Of a DNA stretch of 64,000 nt, positions 24,760 through 37,050 are shown piece by piece. Position 1 is the first letter of the stretch, and each line of letters opens with the position of its first letter. The stretch spans positions 65,001-129,000 of the forward strand of contig JAXRKP010000112.1 of assembly GCA_037039925.1 (NCBI GenBank), given 5' to 3'. The stretch comes from Doris montereyensis. Its lineage: Eukaryota > Mollusca > Gastropoda > Nudibranchia > Dorididae. The position numbers and the translations under genes are program-made. Under the pieces are notes generated by a model. That model saw nothing but the letters and a program-made list of their open reading frames with translations, was not told the origin of the DNA and made no database searches.

Positions 24760-25397
24760 CTCATACCTCATGCCTCAGTCCCATGACTGCATCAGTCGCT
24801 GGGGGGACGATGGTACAAGAAGCTAACATCTCCTGTCAGGGTTTTGTCTGCGGCTGTCATAAGGATGTTCTAGAAGGTCATTTTGTCCTTCCTCAATCAT
24901 AATCATACCTTGTGGTATCGTTTTGGAGAGGGTGTTGTGTCTCACTACATGGCCAAACCATGCCAGTTTACGTCGTTTTGAGTGTTGCCAGGAGGGGTTT
25001 TTGAGGACCTGCGAGGTCGGTCACCTTGCTCCATACATAATTGTTAGTTTTATGCTCTCTGTAGGAGGTGTGGATCCAGTCTCAGGCACTTGGTCTCGAA
25101 AGCCTGTATCCTTTTCTCCTTGTCAGCTTTCCACGTCCATGTTTCACATCCATATAGCAAGATTGAAATCACCAGTGATCTAAAGAACTTGAGTTTTGAT
25201 CGAAAGCTGATGGCGCTCTTCCACGCCCTGTTCAATCTGGTCATCGCTGATGTGGTTGTAGCAATCCGGATCCAGATTTCTGCTGAGCAGGTGCCATGTT
25301 GTGACAGAGTGACTCCCAAGTACTTGAAATTAGCCACTTCTTCCAAGGGTTACCATTCATGATAATGTTAGCAATTTTTGTGGTCATGCTATTCACC
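24760..25397 (-). mobile_element. LINE family C copy 1, 3' part (RTE-like)
   Basis: The minus strand encodes the C-terminal part of an RTE-like ORF: VANFKYLGVTLSQHGTC, then SKLKFFRSLVISILLYGCE, TWTWKADKEKRIQAFETKC. These are standard motifs after the RT palm (FKYLG, LLYGCETWT, FETKCLR). Frames break after 25050 and the 3' end lies near 24.76 kb. Its upstream side is cut at 25398 by the tail of family A copy 3. Confidence 0.85.
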
Positions 25398-28300
25398 TTT
25401 CTTTCTTTCTTTATCAGTTCCCATTCTACCTTTCGGTGTATGGGTTCAGATGCCTAGATGATCTTTCTCCAGGATGCCCCTGTCCTGGCATTTTTCTGTT
25501 TCCTTCCAAAAATGTTAAATTTCTATGCTTCAATGCCTCTTTTATATCTTCTTCCCACTTTCTCCGAGGTCTGCCTTTTGATCTTTTACCTTGGGCTTTA
25601 GCAGTGTATACTGATTTAGCTATTCTATTGTCATTCATTCTGTTTGCCCACATGCCCAAACCATTTCAATTGATTTGTTTCTATCTTAGGTTTTATGCCA
25701 TCTGCTTTGGTTTGATCTCTTATTGTTGTGTTTCTGATTTTGTCTATTTTAGTTTTCCCTACTACTCTTCTTAGATATTTCATTTCAGCTGCCTGTACTC
25801 TACTGTATTCTCTCTGTCTAGGTCCAGGTTTCATGCCATAGAGGCGGACAATAAACTGTATTGTATACTGCCATTTTGGTTTTTGTTGACAATTCTTGCC
25901 TACCTACAAATGCCTTGCCTAGATGGTTATATATTGTACTTGCCTTTTTGATTCTCTGGCTGATTTCTTCTCTTAGTTTTCCCTCTGAGTTAATTATTAC
26001 TTCTAGGTAATTGTAGCTTTGAACTTGCTCTAAATTCTCCCTGCCCAATTTAAGATTTTGTGTTTTAGCTTCCTAGTTACTAGCATTATTTTGGTTTTCT
26101 TTGCATTTACTCTCATTCTTCTTTTATTTAGTTCATTATTCATAATGGTGATATTCGACTGAAAGGTCACTTTCTGATTTTCCAAACAGGATTAAATCAT
26201 CGGCAAATGAAAGCATTGATACACAAAATGAGGATGCTTGGATACAACCCTTAGGATACAACCTTGTCTTACTCTATATCTACATCAAATTCTGCAGATA
26301 TGTTTCCAGCTACTCTCACTACACATGTTGGTTTATTGTAAAAACTTTTAATGGCTTTTATTAAATTTTGCTCTGCATTGTGTTCTTTTAAGGAATGCCA
26401 TAGTTTGTCCCTCCTCACAGTGTCAAATGCCTTTTCTAAGCGTATAAAACACAATGTTTCTCTCAAGGAATTTTTCTATTATTTGTCTAATTGTAAATAT
26501 GTGATCTTGTACACTTCTTCATGGTCTAAATCCACTTTGATGCTCTTCAATCTGATCCTCTACTCTTTTCCTCAGTCCCATTTCCAGTATCCTGGCATAT
26601 ACTTTTCCTGGAACAGCTAAGTAGTGATATCTCTCTATAGTTTGAGCATTCCATAGTTGATCCTTTCTTATGTATTGGTACTACCGTTCCCTTTTTCCAG
26701 TCATCTGGCACCTGTTTGGATTTCCATGATTGTTGGCATATTGCATGTAATAGTTTTCTCTCTCTCCCTGGTTTTTAATCCATTTCTGGATAAACTTGAT
26801 ATGCTCCTGGGGTTTTTCCTAATTTCACTTTTCTTATAGCTGTTTGGATTTCTTCCATTCATATATCTACATCTTCAGCTGTCTCATCTGGATTACTTGT
26901 TACTCTTACTTATTGATCTTTACTTCTTGTTTCATATGTTCTGGAGGGATTATGTAATTGGTGAAAATACTTTCTCCATGTTTCCATGATTTGGTGGTCT
27001 TCTTTCATTTTTTCTCCTTTGGTATTCTTAATTTGTCGTATTGGGCATGCTTTGTTCTTTTTCTCATGCTCTTCATCACCCCCCAGAACAGCTTTTGATT
27101 TCCTTGATAGCTTTCTTGGTCTTTGTCCAAACTCTTCCCAGTGTTTCTGTTTTGCTTTCCTAACTTCCTCTTTGGCGATAGTTGTTTTATTCACGTAATC
27201 TATCCTATCCTCTGATCTCTTTGTTTGCAAGTATTTCTTCCAGGCATCCTTCTTTTCTTTGATCTTAGTCTTGGCATTCTCATTCCACCATGCTGTTCTT
27301 TTCCTATTTCCTTTAATTTGTTTCCTACCACAGACCTCTTCAGTACAACTGAGGAGTGTTTTATACATCTGCACACTTTTCTTCTATTGTGATATCATTC
27401 AGATCCATCTGTCTTTTGCTGATAAATCTTTTTATCCTAGATTGGTATACCTGTTTTACTACTGATTTATTTGGTTCCTCTATTTTGAATTTAGTAGCTT
27501 TCTTCTCTTTCCTTTTCTGTTTGTTTTCTTCAGTCAGTAATCTCATTTTGGCAATCACTAAGTGATGATCACTAAATATTTCTGCTCCTCTGTTTGCTCT
27601 TGCATCAATGTACTGTAAAAAGGGAGCTGCTAACTATTATGCAGTCTATGATTGACTTTTTACACCTGTCTTCATTTACTCTTGTATATTTGTGGATATC
27701 TTTATGAGGAAAAAATATGTTGGCTATTTTCATGTTATTCTTTAGGCATAAATCTATGAATCTCTCTCCATTTGGAGAAGTTGTTGTCTCTCCTTCTTTA
27801 CCTATTACTCCTCCTGATGTTTCTAGATGGTTGCCTACTCTAGTGTTTAAATCTCCTAAAGCATTAGTTCCTGTTTGTGTTTAAAATTCTGTGCACCTAT
27901 TTGTAAATCATTTTCAAAGATATCTTTTCTTCTTTAGTTGCGTCTTCGTTTGGTCCATAAGCTATTAATGATTTAAGTTCTTGTCCTTTTTGGTTTAATA
28001 TTTACCTCTTATAGCTGTGGGCTTATAAATTTCCAACTTTTTAGTAGTTTTCACGCCTTTTATGTACCAGGAGGCATACTCCTGCTCTAGCTCTATCTTT
28101 GACATCTACTCCTGAGAAGATAAAAATATGATTCGGTCCTACATTTTCTATTCCTTGTCCTTATTTCTTTGTTTCTGTAATGGTCAAAATGTCTACTTTG
28201 AATTTTCTATTTCTTCTACTAATTCTAACTCTTTTCCGTTTATTGCCCTAACGTTCCATGTTCAAAATCACAGTCCGTATTCGTTTCCATGTTCGTATTC

Positions 28301-28485
28301 GAAAGTTCAAAGGAAGTTGTATTATATTTATTTCTTTGAATCCGTTTAGTTTTGGATAAGCAGGATTAGCCCATTTGTACCCTAGGTAGATGGTGGGGCT
28401 GCCACTTTGAGGCCCCCTACCAGGTCTTGTTATTTTCTGTCAGGGTTAACTCCTTAGCCTTTGGTCATTCAAGACCAGCCTGCGA
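25398..28485 (-). mobile_element. LINE family A copy 3 (RTE-like), decayed
   Basis: About 3.1 kb on the minus strand with the same order as copy 2: TTTC tail at 25398, RRKWEEDIKEAL motif, RT pieces, linker (27558-26910) and endonuclease remnants to about 28300, then 5' UTR with a CTGTCAGGGTTAACTCC unit. Compared with copies 2 and 4 it lacks the sequence around 26225-26250, including the usual FSKMKK-type stretch. No clear target duplication was found: the left flank is family C and the right flank is family B. Confidence 0.88.
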
Positions 28486-30260
28486 GCAGCAACATGGTAG
28501 GTGTGCCTATGCATTACAAGCTCTTTTGTTATGCAGAGGTAACATCTCTTTTCTCTTACTTTTGTCTTCCATCCATCCACTCCCTTCTTGCTCTATCGTC
28601 ATGTCTATGTTTCCTCTTCTGTCTGCTTCTTGGTCCCTCCTTTAGGGACTTAACTTCCCCCTAGTGGGCGCCTCATTTGCCTATGAGGTGCAACTCGTAA
28701 GGCAGGAAAAGGGGATCCTGGAGGTTGAGGTGAAGCACCCTGCTGGGAGTGTCTAACCAACACGCCTCTTTGGCTCTGACTACTGCTAAGACAGGCGGGC
28801 GGTGTGGCCTACACTCGTTCAATGAGGGGGAACACCATATCGATATGGTGTCTCTGGGTCTATCTTGGTCGGGGGGTGGAGGGGCACCTTTACCCCTAAG
28901 GGATGGGGTGCTCCACTTCCTCTCGACAAAGAGTATAACCTCAGAATATGTCTGGCAGCGGAGCTTGTCCCTTGGTTGGGCGCACAGTAGGCATGGGATG
29001 CTACTGAGGCTGAAATGACTTAAAGCTATTTATGGAAACACAACAGCAAAACTCTCCCTGCCCCCAAGCCCCCAGCAAGTCCCAAGTGGGAGGAGCAGGT
29101 GCATCTCTCGCCCATGGCAAATATAAAAGAAAGTTCATTGGCGAGGTTGAGCATTTGAGATACTCCCAAGTGTACATCCTTGGGTTGGCCACATTTTCTG
29201 GCGGTCAAATTGGAGGATGAAGCTCGACCAGTAGCATCACTCAGTGTGTTCAAGATAGCTTGAACAGTGAGAACTAGTGGCGTGATGGAAACCCAATAGC
29301 GTCGGCAGATTTCGTTCTGGTGACCTTTTTTGATTAATTAGCATCGAAGATAAGTCATCAAAACTCCCCTGTACAGAGCATTTTGGTGATATCCCTGTGG
29401 ACGTTGAGCCGCACCTGAGCCTCAAAAGGTCAGCATTTAAATTCTCCTCCACATATTACAGTAAAACATAAATTACAAAAATGAATGGTAATGCTTTCAA
29501 ATTCCCCCATCATCGACCAAAACCCATATAAATTTTGATATTTCCATGTCAAATTTTCAAAGGACAAAATGAGCATGCTCGTTTTTCAAAAATTTTTGCA
29601 GATGAGGGATAATTTCCCTGACAGTGTTCATGTTTACAGATGGCTCGAAAAGAATGAAAAGGTAAGTAAACCATTTATTATCCGGATCATCGGAATCCTC
29701 CGATGAATGTCGTCTAAAGATAATACTTCTATTTTCAATGCTGAATTGTATGCCATTCTTTTTAGCTTTGAATGCTTTTAAAAAGCCACCGAGGAGTTAC
29801 CAGAGATTTTTATATCTGGACGGATAGAGCTGTCTGCCCTTCATGGTCTGAGAACTGTAGATATTAAAAATCAAGTAATAATACTAATTAGACACGTTTT
29901 AAAAGGCCTTGTTGGAAAACATATTACGCTTGTCTGGATACTGGGGAAATGAAAAGTGCTGATGAGTTAGCAAAGAGCACGCTCCAAAGATGTCAGCTCT
30001 GGTGATTTACTTGATTATGCAAATTTAGAGCTTTTAGTAAATAATTATATTAACAAAACTTGGCAGGAGAAGGACCAAGAAGTTAATAACAAGCTTCATG
30101 AAGTGGTCCCAAAAATGACAAAAGAAACGAAATGTAAAAGTAAGAAATAGAAAATAAGATAGCGTGTTAAGCTGCCTACATATTGGTCAGTCGTGGCTTC
30201 GCAGGGTTTCCTGTTGACTCACTGATGACCAGCCTTTCTGTCACTCCTGTGATGCTTTTG
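28486..30260 (+). mobile_element. LINE family B copy 2, 5' UTR + ORF1 fused to RNase H end
   Basis: The 5' UTR (GTGCCTATGCATTACAAGCT) matches the copies at 34.9 and 43.7 kb. ORF1 remnants follow at about 29.03-29.42 kb. At about 29.43 kb the sequence jumps to the region just before RNase H, so endonuclease and RT are missing. RNase H remnants run at 29.55-29.85 kb, then an ELANKEH-like His region and the tail to about 30260. All frames are broken. Confidence 0.78.
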
Positions 30261-31149
30261 TAATATTGGGGTGGGGTTGGCGAGTTTGGGACAAAATGTT
30301 GATTTTCTGTTCTTTATATACTTAGGTAGAACGATCATTTATCTACACGTTTATGGCAGAAAAATGTGATATGATGTATAATTTGTTTGTTATATAATAT
30401 TTTGTAGACAAGGGTAGATAAAAAGTCAAAATTTTGACGTAAAAGTACCCTAACACTGACTAAGAAGATGTCACTGAAAACCTGTATAACTGGCCAGCTA
30501 ACACCACAAACGGTTCATCTGGTTACAAGGTCTATGGACACGCCCCGCTTGCCAGGTTGGCTCAACGTTGAATGATGTAAGAGATGGGAGGTCAAATAAA
30601 AGCGAACAGCGTCTAAACACTCTCAAGTATAGGAATAGAGGAATAAAACAAAAACTGGTCATTATGACGTTTGTTTTCTAATAGCTCCCATCTAAACCTA
30701 GATTTATGATCCTCTTTACAATAGTAACAATGCTAGAGACTGTCAAAAGAATAAAGGGGGCTGCTACAAGAAGGGCAACCCGTCTGAAGTGTCTTTTTTG
30801 TGTTATTTTCTTTTGATTTCTTTGTTCGCGTTTTTCTCAAAAAAATTTCCCCCCACTAAATTTCTGTCTCCTCCGTCATTTACTGACTGATTTGTATGAC
30901 ATTAGGCAGACAGGTTTCTTTTGTCGATGTTAATAGAATAGCGTTGTTTAAAAAAATATCTTATTAATTTTTTGAGAAAATATATTTTTTGTAATGAAAA
31001 TGCCATTTTTGCATATAAACGATATAGATCTATGTTATTTAAAAAATTCATAAAAAAAACCCCATCCAAAATATTCATTAAAAAAAACACGATACTCTTT
31101 ACATAATGAATGGAAAAACGATCTACACAGGTTTTGAGTGATTTTATTC
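30261..31149. other. Intron sequence, nothing recognised
   Basis: AT-rich, with several A and T homopolymers. No gene was seen. Confidence 0.45.
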
Positions 31150-31330
31150 ATAACTAAGAAGGTGATAGATTTTGAAAATTGGGCCAAAATCCAAAAGCGC
31201 AGCCGTTTCCTTGGCAACCAAGGATGCTACAAACTTTCAATGATATAGAATGACTATATTTTGACAGTTGCTCATATATATACTAAAATCAAAAACCTAA
31301 CTCAAAAGCTAAAAAATCACTTTAAGAGGC
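31150..31330 (+). repeat. Dispersed repeat S, copy 1
   Basis: Diverged copy of 33895-34080. Shared words are GATAGATTTTGAAAATTGG, TGGCAACCAAGGA and AAAAACCTAAACTCAAAAGC-like. Both copies are followed directly by a family B 3' tail, so they probably arose as one duplicated segment. Confidence 0.75.
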
Positions 31331-31334
31331 GCCC

Positions 31335-31975
31335 TTAAACATGTTTTAATAAAGTGCTCTGATCTGATCGATATTATTAATGAAATATTATTCCAAAGGG
31401 CGTATACAAATATTTTGGAATAATGATCTAGAAACTATTTTTGCGTTTCTGAAAGAAATTGGAGTGTATCGACAGATTTAGAATAATAAATATTTATCAA
31501 TGTTTAACACATTGACTATATTTTTATGATATTTACAAATATTTATGGAAGCTTTTGATTTTTTAAGTGCTTTATGTACTGCCTGGACAGTTGTCAGTAA
31601 TATTAGTCAGCTACGAACCCTGAGATCACCACAACGGTGGACAGGGTTACTTCAAAAAACAATAAACAGACTGATCGATATACGAATGAGATATTATTCT
31701 AAGGGAAGCATTTCCAAACTCTTTTAGAACCATTTTTTCATTTCTGAAAGAAATTTAAGTGTTGCGTTTCTGAAATAAATTGGAGTGTATCGACAGATCT
31801 AGAATACTAAATACTTATCAATTTTTAACACACTGACTATATTTTTATGATATTAAAAAATATTTACGGAAGCTTTCGATTTTTATAGTGCTTTATGTTC
31901 TACCTGGACAGTTGTCAGTAGCATTAGTCAGCTACGAACCTGAGATTATCGCCACAGTGCTTCAAAGAAAGAAAA
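31335..31975 (+). mobile_element. Two tandem family B 3' tails
   Basis: The first tail is at about 31335-31720 and the second, shorter, at about 31745-31975. Both contain TGGAGTGTATCGACAGAT, TATTTTTATGATATT, TACCTGGACAGTTGTCAGTA-like and GACAGGGTTACTTC-type ends. These are non-coding 3' UTR plus the last codons of the element. Confidence 0.78.
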
Positions 31976-32254
31976 CCCCCCCCTCCCCCAAATAATACGC
32001 TAAACAATACTGACTGGTCATTTCATATTTTGGCATAATGCAACGTTCCGTTTTCCTCTTTTCCCCAAAAAAAATCATTGAAATTTCCTCCTTTTTTGAA
32101 ATTTCAGTCTGTGAAACTATGCTTGTAGATTCTAGTCATGAAGATTGTTTTCCTTTACAAATTTTTTTTTTACAAGGCCCTGTTATATTTTGATCTCATC
32201 ATTATTTATTGACTCTTACTATTTCAATATTTTTTTTTGTCTTGAAATCCACAG

Positions 32255-32400
32255 GCACACTGAGATTGAGTTTGAAAACACTGCTTGGATGGAGACTGTG
32301 CTGTCATGTTTCGAGACTTTTATGCGCCAAAGTTGGCTCTGGTAATTCAGAGTGGCGGTTGGAAGTGACAAATTTCAAACCACCAATAGATAAGATTCAG
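32255..32400 (+). CDS. Internal exon of the unrecognised host gene (frame broken)
   Basis: A long T-rich tract and CCACAG acceptor (AG at 32253-32254) precede it, and the donor GTAAAT is at 32401. Pieces of coherent protein appear in successive frames: HTEIEFENTAWMETVLSC, then FYAPKLALVIQSGGW, then TNFKPPIDKIQ. Two single-base corrections would join them. The content looks globular. No family is recognised. A family B tail fragment starts only about 12 bases after the donor. Confidence 0.55.
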
Positions 32401-32411
32401 GTAAATGCCCT

Positions 32412-32500
32412 CACTATACAATTGAAATATTATTCCAAAAGAAACATTTACAAACTGTCCCGAGAGACTGATCCAAAAACTTGTAGCGTACTAATGAGAA
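32412..32500 (+). mobile_element. Family B-like 3' fragment
   Basis: TTGAAATATTATTCCAAAAG and the following sequence match the variant tail at 37340-37440, including the GAGACTGATC word that differs from the main family B tail. Confidence 0.6.
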
Positions 32501-32691
32501 TAAATGAATCAGTAAGAACTGTACTTAAAATAAATAAGGCAATCTGCCTTGTCTTGTATGTGAAGTTTTTTTCTTTATTCATATTCTCATCCAATGAATA
32601 AACAAAAAGTTTTAAAATCTATTAACTATTTGCTATAAATGCTTTTTGTATGTTGTCCTGACGAGATTAGAATTTGCCACCTACCTTCCAG

Positions 32692-32983
32692 AGCCTCATG
32701 TTACTTCCTCTCAAAGTGATATCACAACAAAAGACAAACGTGAACTGAAAATGTCTGCTGACTTAGCCCGCAAGGACATGTTCAAAGGAAGAACTGCTGA
32801 TTGTCACAATAAAGTGAAGTGCTCTGATGGCTACCAGAGTCAGTTAAAGGAACCAGCAAGTGACAGTGGGAAGGATGGATGCAGGACCAGGAAACGACCT
32901 TTCCGACTGTCTGACAGCCTGAGTTCAAAAGGAGCGACAGCTGAGAAAAAAAGCAAACCTCTTGATGAGACTCACGTTATCAG
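32692..32983 (+). CDS. Internal exon of the unrecognised host gene
   Basis: The proposed acceptor CTACCTTCCAG ends at 32691 (an alternative AG is at 32670, same phase). The frame is open throughout: EPHVTSSQSDITTKDKRELK, then RKRPFRLSDSLSSKG to a clear CAG/GTACGTG donor at 32984. It is Lys/Ser/Asp-rich and probably disordered, with a possible nuclear localisation stretch near TRKRP and AEKKSK. It leaves two bases that join the next exon's first G as an Arg codon. No family is recognised. Confidence 0.6.
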
Positions 32984-33002
32984 GTACGTGGTTATTTCTG
33001 CC

Positions 33003-33175
33003 CCCTGGTGAGAGCACATTGCTCCAAAGGCAAGGGGTCTGCCTTGCAATCAAAAGATTGTGGGTTCATGCCCTGACCAATTGAAGGAGAGAAAAAAAGG
33101 TTTTAAAGGTAAAACCCACTCTTGTGTTTCAGCTAGGTGGATGGATACCTAGTTCCATCGGAGACAGATGATAAC
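33003..33175 (+). mobile_element. tRNA-derived SINE, plus strand
   Basis: The head has a B-box-like GGGTTCATGCCCTGAC at 33062, preceded by AAGGGGTCTGCCTTGCAATC. The tail has GATACCTAGTTCCATCGGAG, shared with the minus-strand SINE at 6690-6870. It lies just 20 bp after the splice donor of the previous exon. Confidence 0.7.
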
Positions 33176-33894
33176 ATGTAGGTCCCATGTGCAGATCACA
33201 AAACTCTGCATTTTAAAGATCTTTTGGCTCTTTACAGGGCAGTCTGGACAAAATTATAAAAAAAAAAAAGGAAAAAGAGGAATGGTTGGTATTAATGCCG
33301 GATGGATGATTGAAAAAGAGGATCTATTCATGAAAGCCTGGGGGGGGGGGGGGTCACTACCATTGAACTCAGCATAACTAAATCAGCTGAAAAAAATTAG
33401 GAAAACAAAATGTGTTTATCACATGGTTGCTACCATCTTGGATTTTCATTATGAAAATAGGGTAAACTTCAAAATTTGTCAAGGCTTTTTCAGTTTTTAA
33501 CAGATTTGTTTATAACTTTCCTCACACATTATTTGGTCCAATATCTCGAATCGCTAAATGACGGAGTTTGATTTTATGAATTAAAAAAAATCTATTACAC
33601 TCATACCTCGTCATACCGCCAACTGTTGTGCCAGTAGTAACTGGGCGTTATAATGCCATTCCTGTTATGACGAAAAACACCCTGTTTCAGTATTACAATG
33701 AGGGAAATAATCACTGTTTGACTAATCGGTAAACAACGATCACTGACAAGGCAATGTAGGCCTAATGCATGTGAAATGGCTATTGTAGCTGTAACATATA
33801 AATACAATGTAGTTTTTATCTCATCATCCGCATTTTGGTCTGTTCGCGGTCTCAAGACCATCTCGAGGCCGGCTTGAGATGATCTTGAGATGAT
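33176..33894. other. Intron sequence with a G homopolymer
   Basis: A run of 12 G at about 33342-33353. A pogo-terminus-like stretch (CCTCGTCATACCGCC) occurs at 33605, but no partner end was found. Confidence 0.45.
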
Positions 33895-34262
33895 CTTGGC
33901 GGCCTTAAGGGAGGAGATAGATTTTGAAAATTGGTTGAAAATACAAAATGGCGGCCGTTTCTATGGCAACCAAGGACATTACAAACTTTTCGATGATGTA
34001 GGATGACTGTATTTTCAACAGTTACTCATGTACATACTAAAAGCAAAAACCTAAACTCAAAAGCAAAAACAAATCACATCAATTTTTAACACATTGACTA
34101 TATTTTTATGATATTTACAAATATTTACATAAGTTTTTGATTTGTTAAAGTGCTTTAGGTTCAGCCTGGACAGTTGTCAGAAACATTAGTAAACTACGAA
34201 CCCTGAGATCACCGCCACGGTGGATAAGGTTACTTCAGAGGAAGAAAGAAAGAAAGAAACAA
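33895..34262 (+). repeat. Dispersed repeat S copy 2 plus family B 3' tail
   Basis: Repeat S (33895-34080) matches 31150-31330. It passes directly into a family B tail (34085-34262) that ends in GAAAGAAAGAAAGAAA. Compared with copy 1, about 190 bp of the tail is missing at the junction. Confidence 0.75.
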
Positions 34263-34589
34263 AATTCAAAATTTCAAATTCTACATATCTTATGAAACAA
34301 GAACTCAATTTCAGGACCTACCTGCCCCACCCCCAATGCCTATTAAAAAAAGATCACTTTCGTACTTGTTTTTTTCTCCATACTTAGGGCACATTTTGCA
34401 TCATGATTATTTTATTGAAAATTTGTTTTATGCATGTTACTTGTAATGGGTTGGGAGGGAGTTATGTCTAGAGAAATTATTGGAAATATAGTACACAAAA
34501 GGGTATATATGAAAGGGAATCTCATTTTATATTCCATTTAGCATTTCTTTAGCTTTTATTTAGCTTTTCTTTTCTTTTTTTCTGTCCAG

Positions 34590-34714
34590 GAATGTGGATC
34601 AAAATGATGGATCTCACGTCTCAAAACTCTGCCACTGATAAGGATCATTTGAGGTTAATTGCTCAAGCCAAAGGCTTGGACCCAGACAATGTAGATGTCA
34701 TTAGGATATTGGAG
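34590..34714 (+). CDS. Internal exon of the unrecognised host gene (one frame break)
   Basis: The acceptor TTTTTTCTGTCCAG ends at 34589 and the donor GTAGGT is at 34715. Entry from the previous exon gives R-NVDQNDGSHVSK. A single-base shift near the AAAA at about 34625 then leads to SATDKDHLRLIAQAKGLD and DNVDVIRILE. It leaves phase 0, matching the next exon. A short amphipathic segment is likely. Confidence 0.65.
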
Positions 34715-34766
34715 GTAGGTCTTGGAATCAGTATTTGTTTGATATCAGATAGTTTGGTCTATAGTA

Positions 34767-37050
34767 AAGCCCCGTGGGAACCCGGGACCTATCCAACAGG
34801 GGACAGGAGGAAAATAGGTACCCCGCCGTCTCTCCATCTATGCGCCTCGTAGAAGGCGACTTAGGATGCCATGGCTGCCACGGGTTTGCGAATGACAACA
34901 AGGCAAGGTGTCGCCTATGCATTACAAGCTCTTTTGTGACGCAGAGGCAACATCTTTTTCTCTTACTTTTGTCTTCTATGCATCCACTCCTTTTTTCTCT
35001 ATCGTCATGTCTATGTTTCCTCTTCTTTCTACTTCTTGGTCCCTCCTTTAGGGACTAAATTTCCCTTCGTGGGAGTCTTGTTTCCTGTGAGGTTCGACCC
35101 GTAAGGCAGGAAAAGGGGATCCTGGAGGTTGAGGTGAAGTACCCTGTTGGGGTGCCTCTTTGGCCCCGGCTTCTGCAAAGACTCGTAGGCAGTGTGGCTT
35201 ACTCCGCTCAATCAAGTGGGACATCATATCAATATGGTGTCTCTGGGTCAATCTTGGTCCTTTACCCCTAAGGGGTTGGGAGTGCTCGCTTCCTCTCGAC
35301 TTCAGAGTATGCTCTGGCAGACGGAACCTGTCCCCTTGTTGGGTGCACAGTAGCGTGTGACGCTGAGGCAGAATCAAATAAAAACTATTTTTATGGATAT
35401 TATCACAAAATCTCCCCCTACCCCAAACCCCCGGAGCAAATCCTCAGCAGAAGGAGCAAGTGCACTCCCGCCCATGGCAAACGTAAGCGAAAGTGTATTG
35501 GCGAGGTTGAGAGCATGTACATCTTTGGGTTGGCCAAGTTTTCTGGTGGTCAAATCGGAGGATGAAGCTCGACCGGTGGCATCACTCAGTGTGTTCAAGA
35601 TAGCTCTCGAGCACTGAGATCTAATGGCGTGATGAGCAAGCCCAAAAGCGTTGACAGACTTCGTTCTGGTAACCTTTTGATTGAAGTCACATCGAAAGAT
35701 AAGTCATCAAAGCTGCTCTGCACTGAGCATTTTGGTGATATCTCTGTGGATGTTGAGTCTCACCTGAGCCCCATTAGTTCGAAGGGCGTCGTCAAATCCC
35801 GTGATCTAGATGGATGCACTGAGGTAGAGCTAGGTAGAGCTGGTGAATAATCGTCCGCAAGTGGGGTAAGGAGATCAAGACCCATATGGGGGTCTTGACC
35901 TTCGATGAACCCAAACATCCAATGGTCCTCACCATCGAGTATTTGGTTTTGGCTCTCAGACCTTTTGAGTTCCTGTCACGGTTATATTAGGATCTGCACT
36001 ATCTGAAGATTCTTCAGAGGAAAATGGAGTTCCACAAAGTAGCATTCTTTCTCGGGTATTATTTAACATAAAAATCGATAATATATAGGCACTGCCTGCC
36101 AATGTGCAAGCTTCTCTTTTTGTAGATGATTCTGCTATCTATATTGAAGTTAAACATTTGCCATACCTTAAAAGATCAATGGTACTATGTATCAACAAGG
36201 TTCAAAAATGGGTAACCGAGAATGATTTAAAATTATCCTCATCAAAAACTGTATGTGTCCACTTTCATAACCATAGAAATGTACATGCTTAACCCAGTCT
36301 TTATTTAAACAAAGCACCTCTCAAAGTATCTAAGGAGGCAAAATTTTTAGGTGTCATCTTTGACAAAATATTATCCTTCTTGCCTCATGTTCAAAGCCTT
36401 AAGATAAAATGTCAAAAGGCTCTAAATATTCTGCAAATTGTGGGCCATACGGATTGGGCTGCTGACAAAGTGACCCTATTGAAATTTTATAATGCATTGG
36501 TGCGGTCCAAGCTGGACTATGGCTCTGTTGTTTATGAAATTAATAACAAGCTTTATGAAGTGTTCCCAAAAATGACAGAAAAGGCGAAATGTAAAAGTAA
36601 GAAATAGAAAAGAAGAGAGCATGTCAAGTCGCTTACATATTGCTCATTCACGGCTCATGCAGGATTTCCTATTCACCCATAATGACCAGCCATTCTGTCA
36701 TTTTTTTCTGGGATTACTTTTACTATTAAACATGTTATAAAAGAGTGTTCTGATCTGATTGATATACGAATGAAATATTATTCCAAACAAAGCATTAACG
36801 ATTCGGAATAATGATCTGGAAACTATTTTTGTGTTTCTGAAAAATAAAGAGTGTATCGCCAGATCTAGTGTACTTAATACTTATAATTTTTAAGTCATTG
36901 ACTGTATTTTTATAATATTTACAAATCTTTACGAAAGCTTTTGATTTTTAAAGTGCTTTATGTTCTACCTGGACAGTTGTCATTAACAAATTAGTCAGCT
37001 ACGAACCTGAGATCACTGCTACGGTGGACAGGATGACTTCAAAGAAAACA
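34767..37050 (+). mobile_element. LINE family B copy 3, both ends present, two internal deletions
   Basis: The 5' UTR starts with GTGGGAACCCGGGACC, 52 bp after a splice donor. ORF1 (about 35357-35990) has SFLVVKSEDEARPVASLS and VDRLRSGNLLIEVTSKDK, typical of Jockey-like ORF1. At about 35985 the sequence jumps to mid RT: LFVDDSAIYIEVKHL (intact FVDD box), SKEAKFLGVIFDK and SKLDYGSVVYE. At about 36540 it jumps again, past RNase H, to the FTIKHVIKECSDL motif and the 3' tail ending GACAGGATGACTTCAAAGAA. The RT segment 36104-36290 is an open frame, so this copy is less decayed than copy 1. Confidence 0.85.

Noticed and set aside
33600..33900. Further MITE with a CCTCGTCATACCGCC-type end
   Set aside because: Only one possible terminus was seen. 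No inverted partner or TA duplication could be located.
34767..37050. A real gene for the ORF1-like and RT-like open frames
   Set aside because: The motifs and shared 5' and 3' ends with other copies show it is a LINE. The frames are not continuous.
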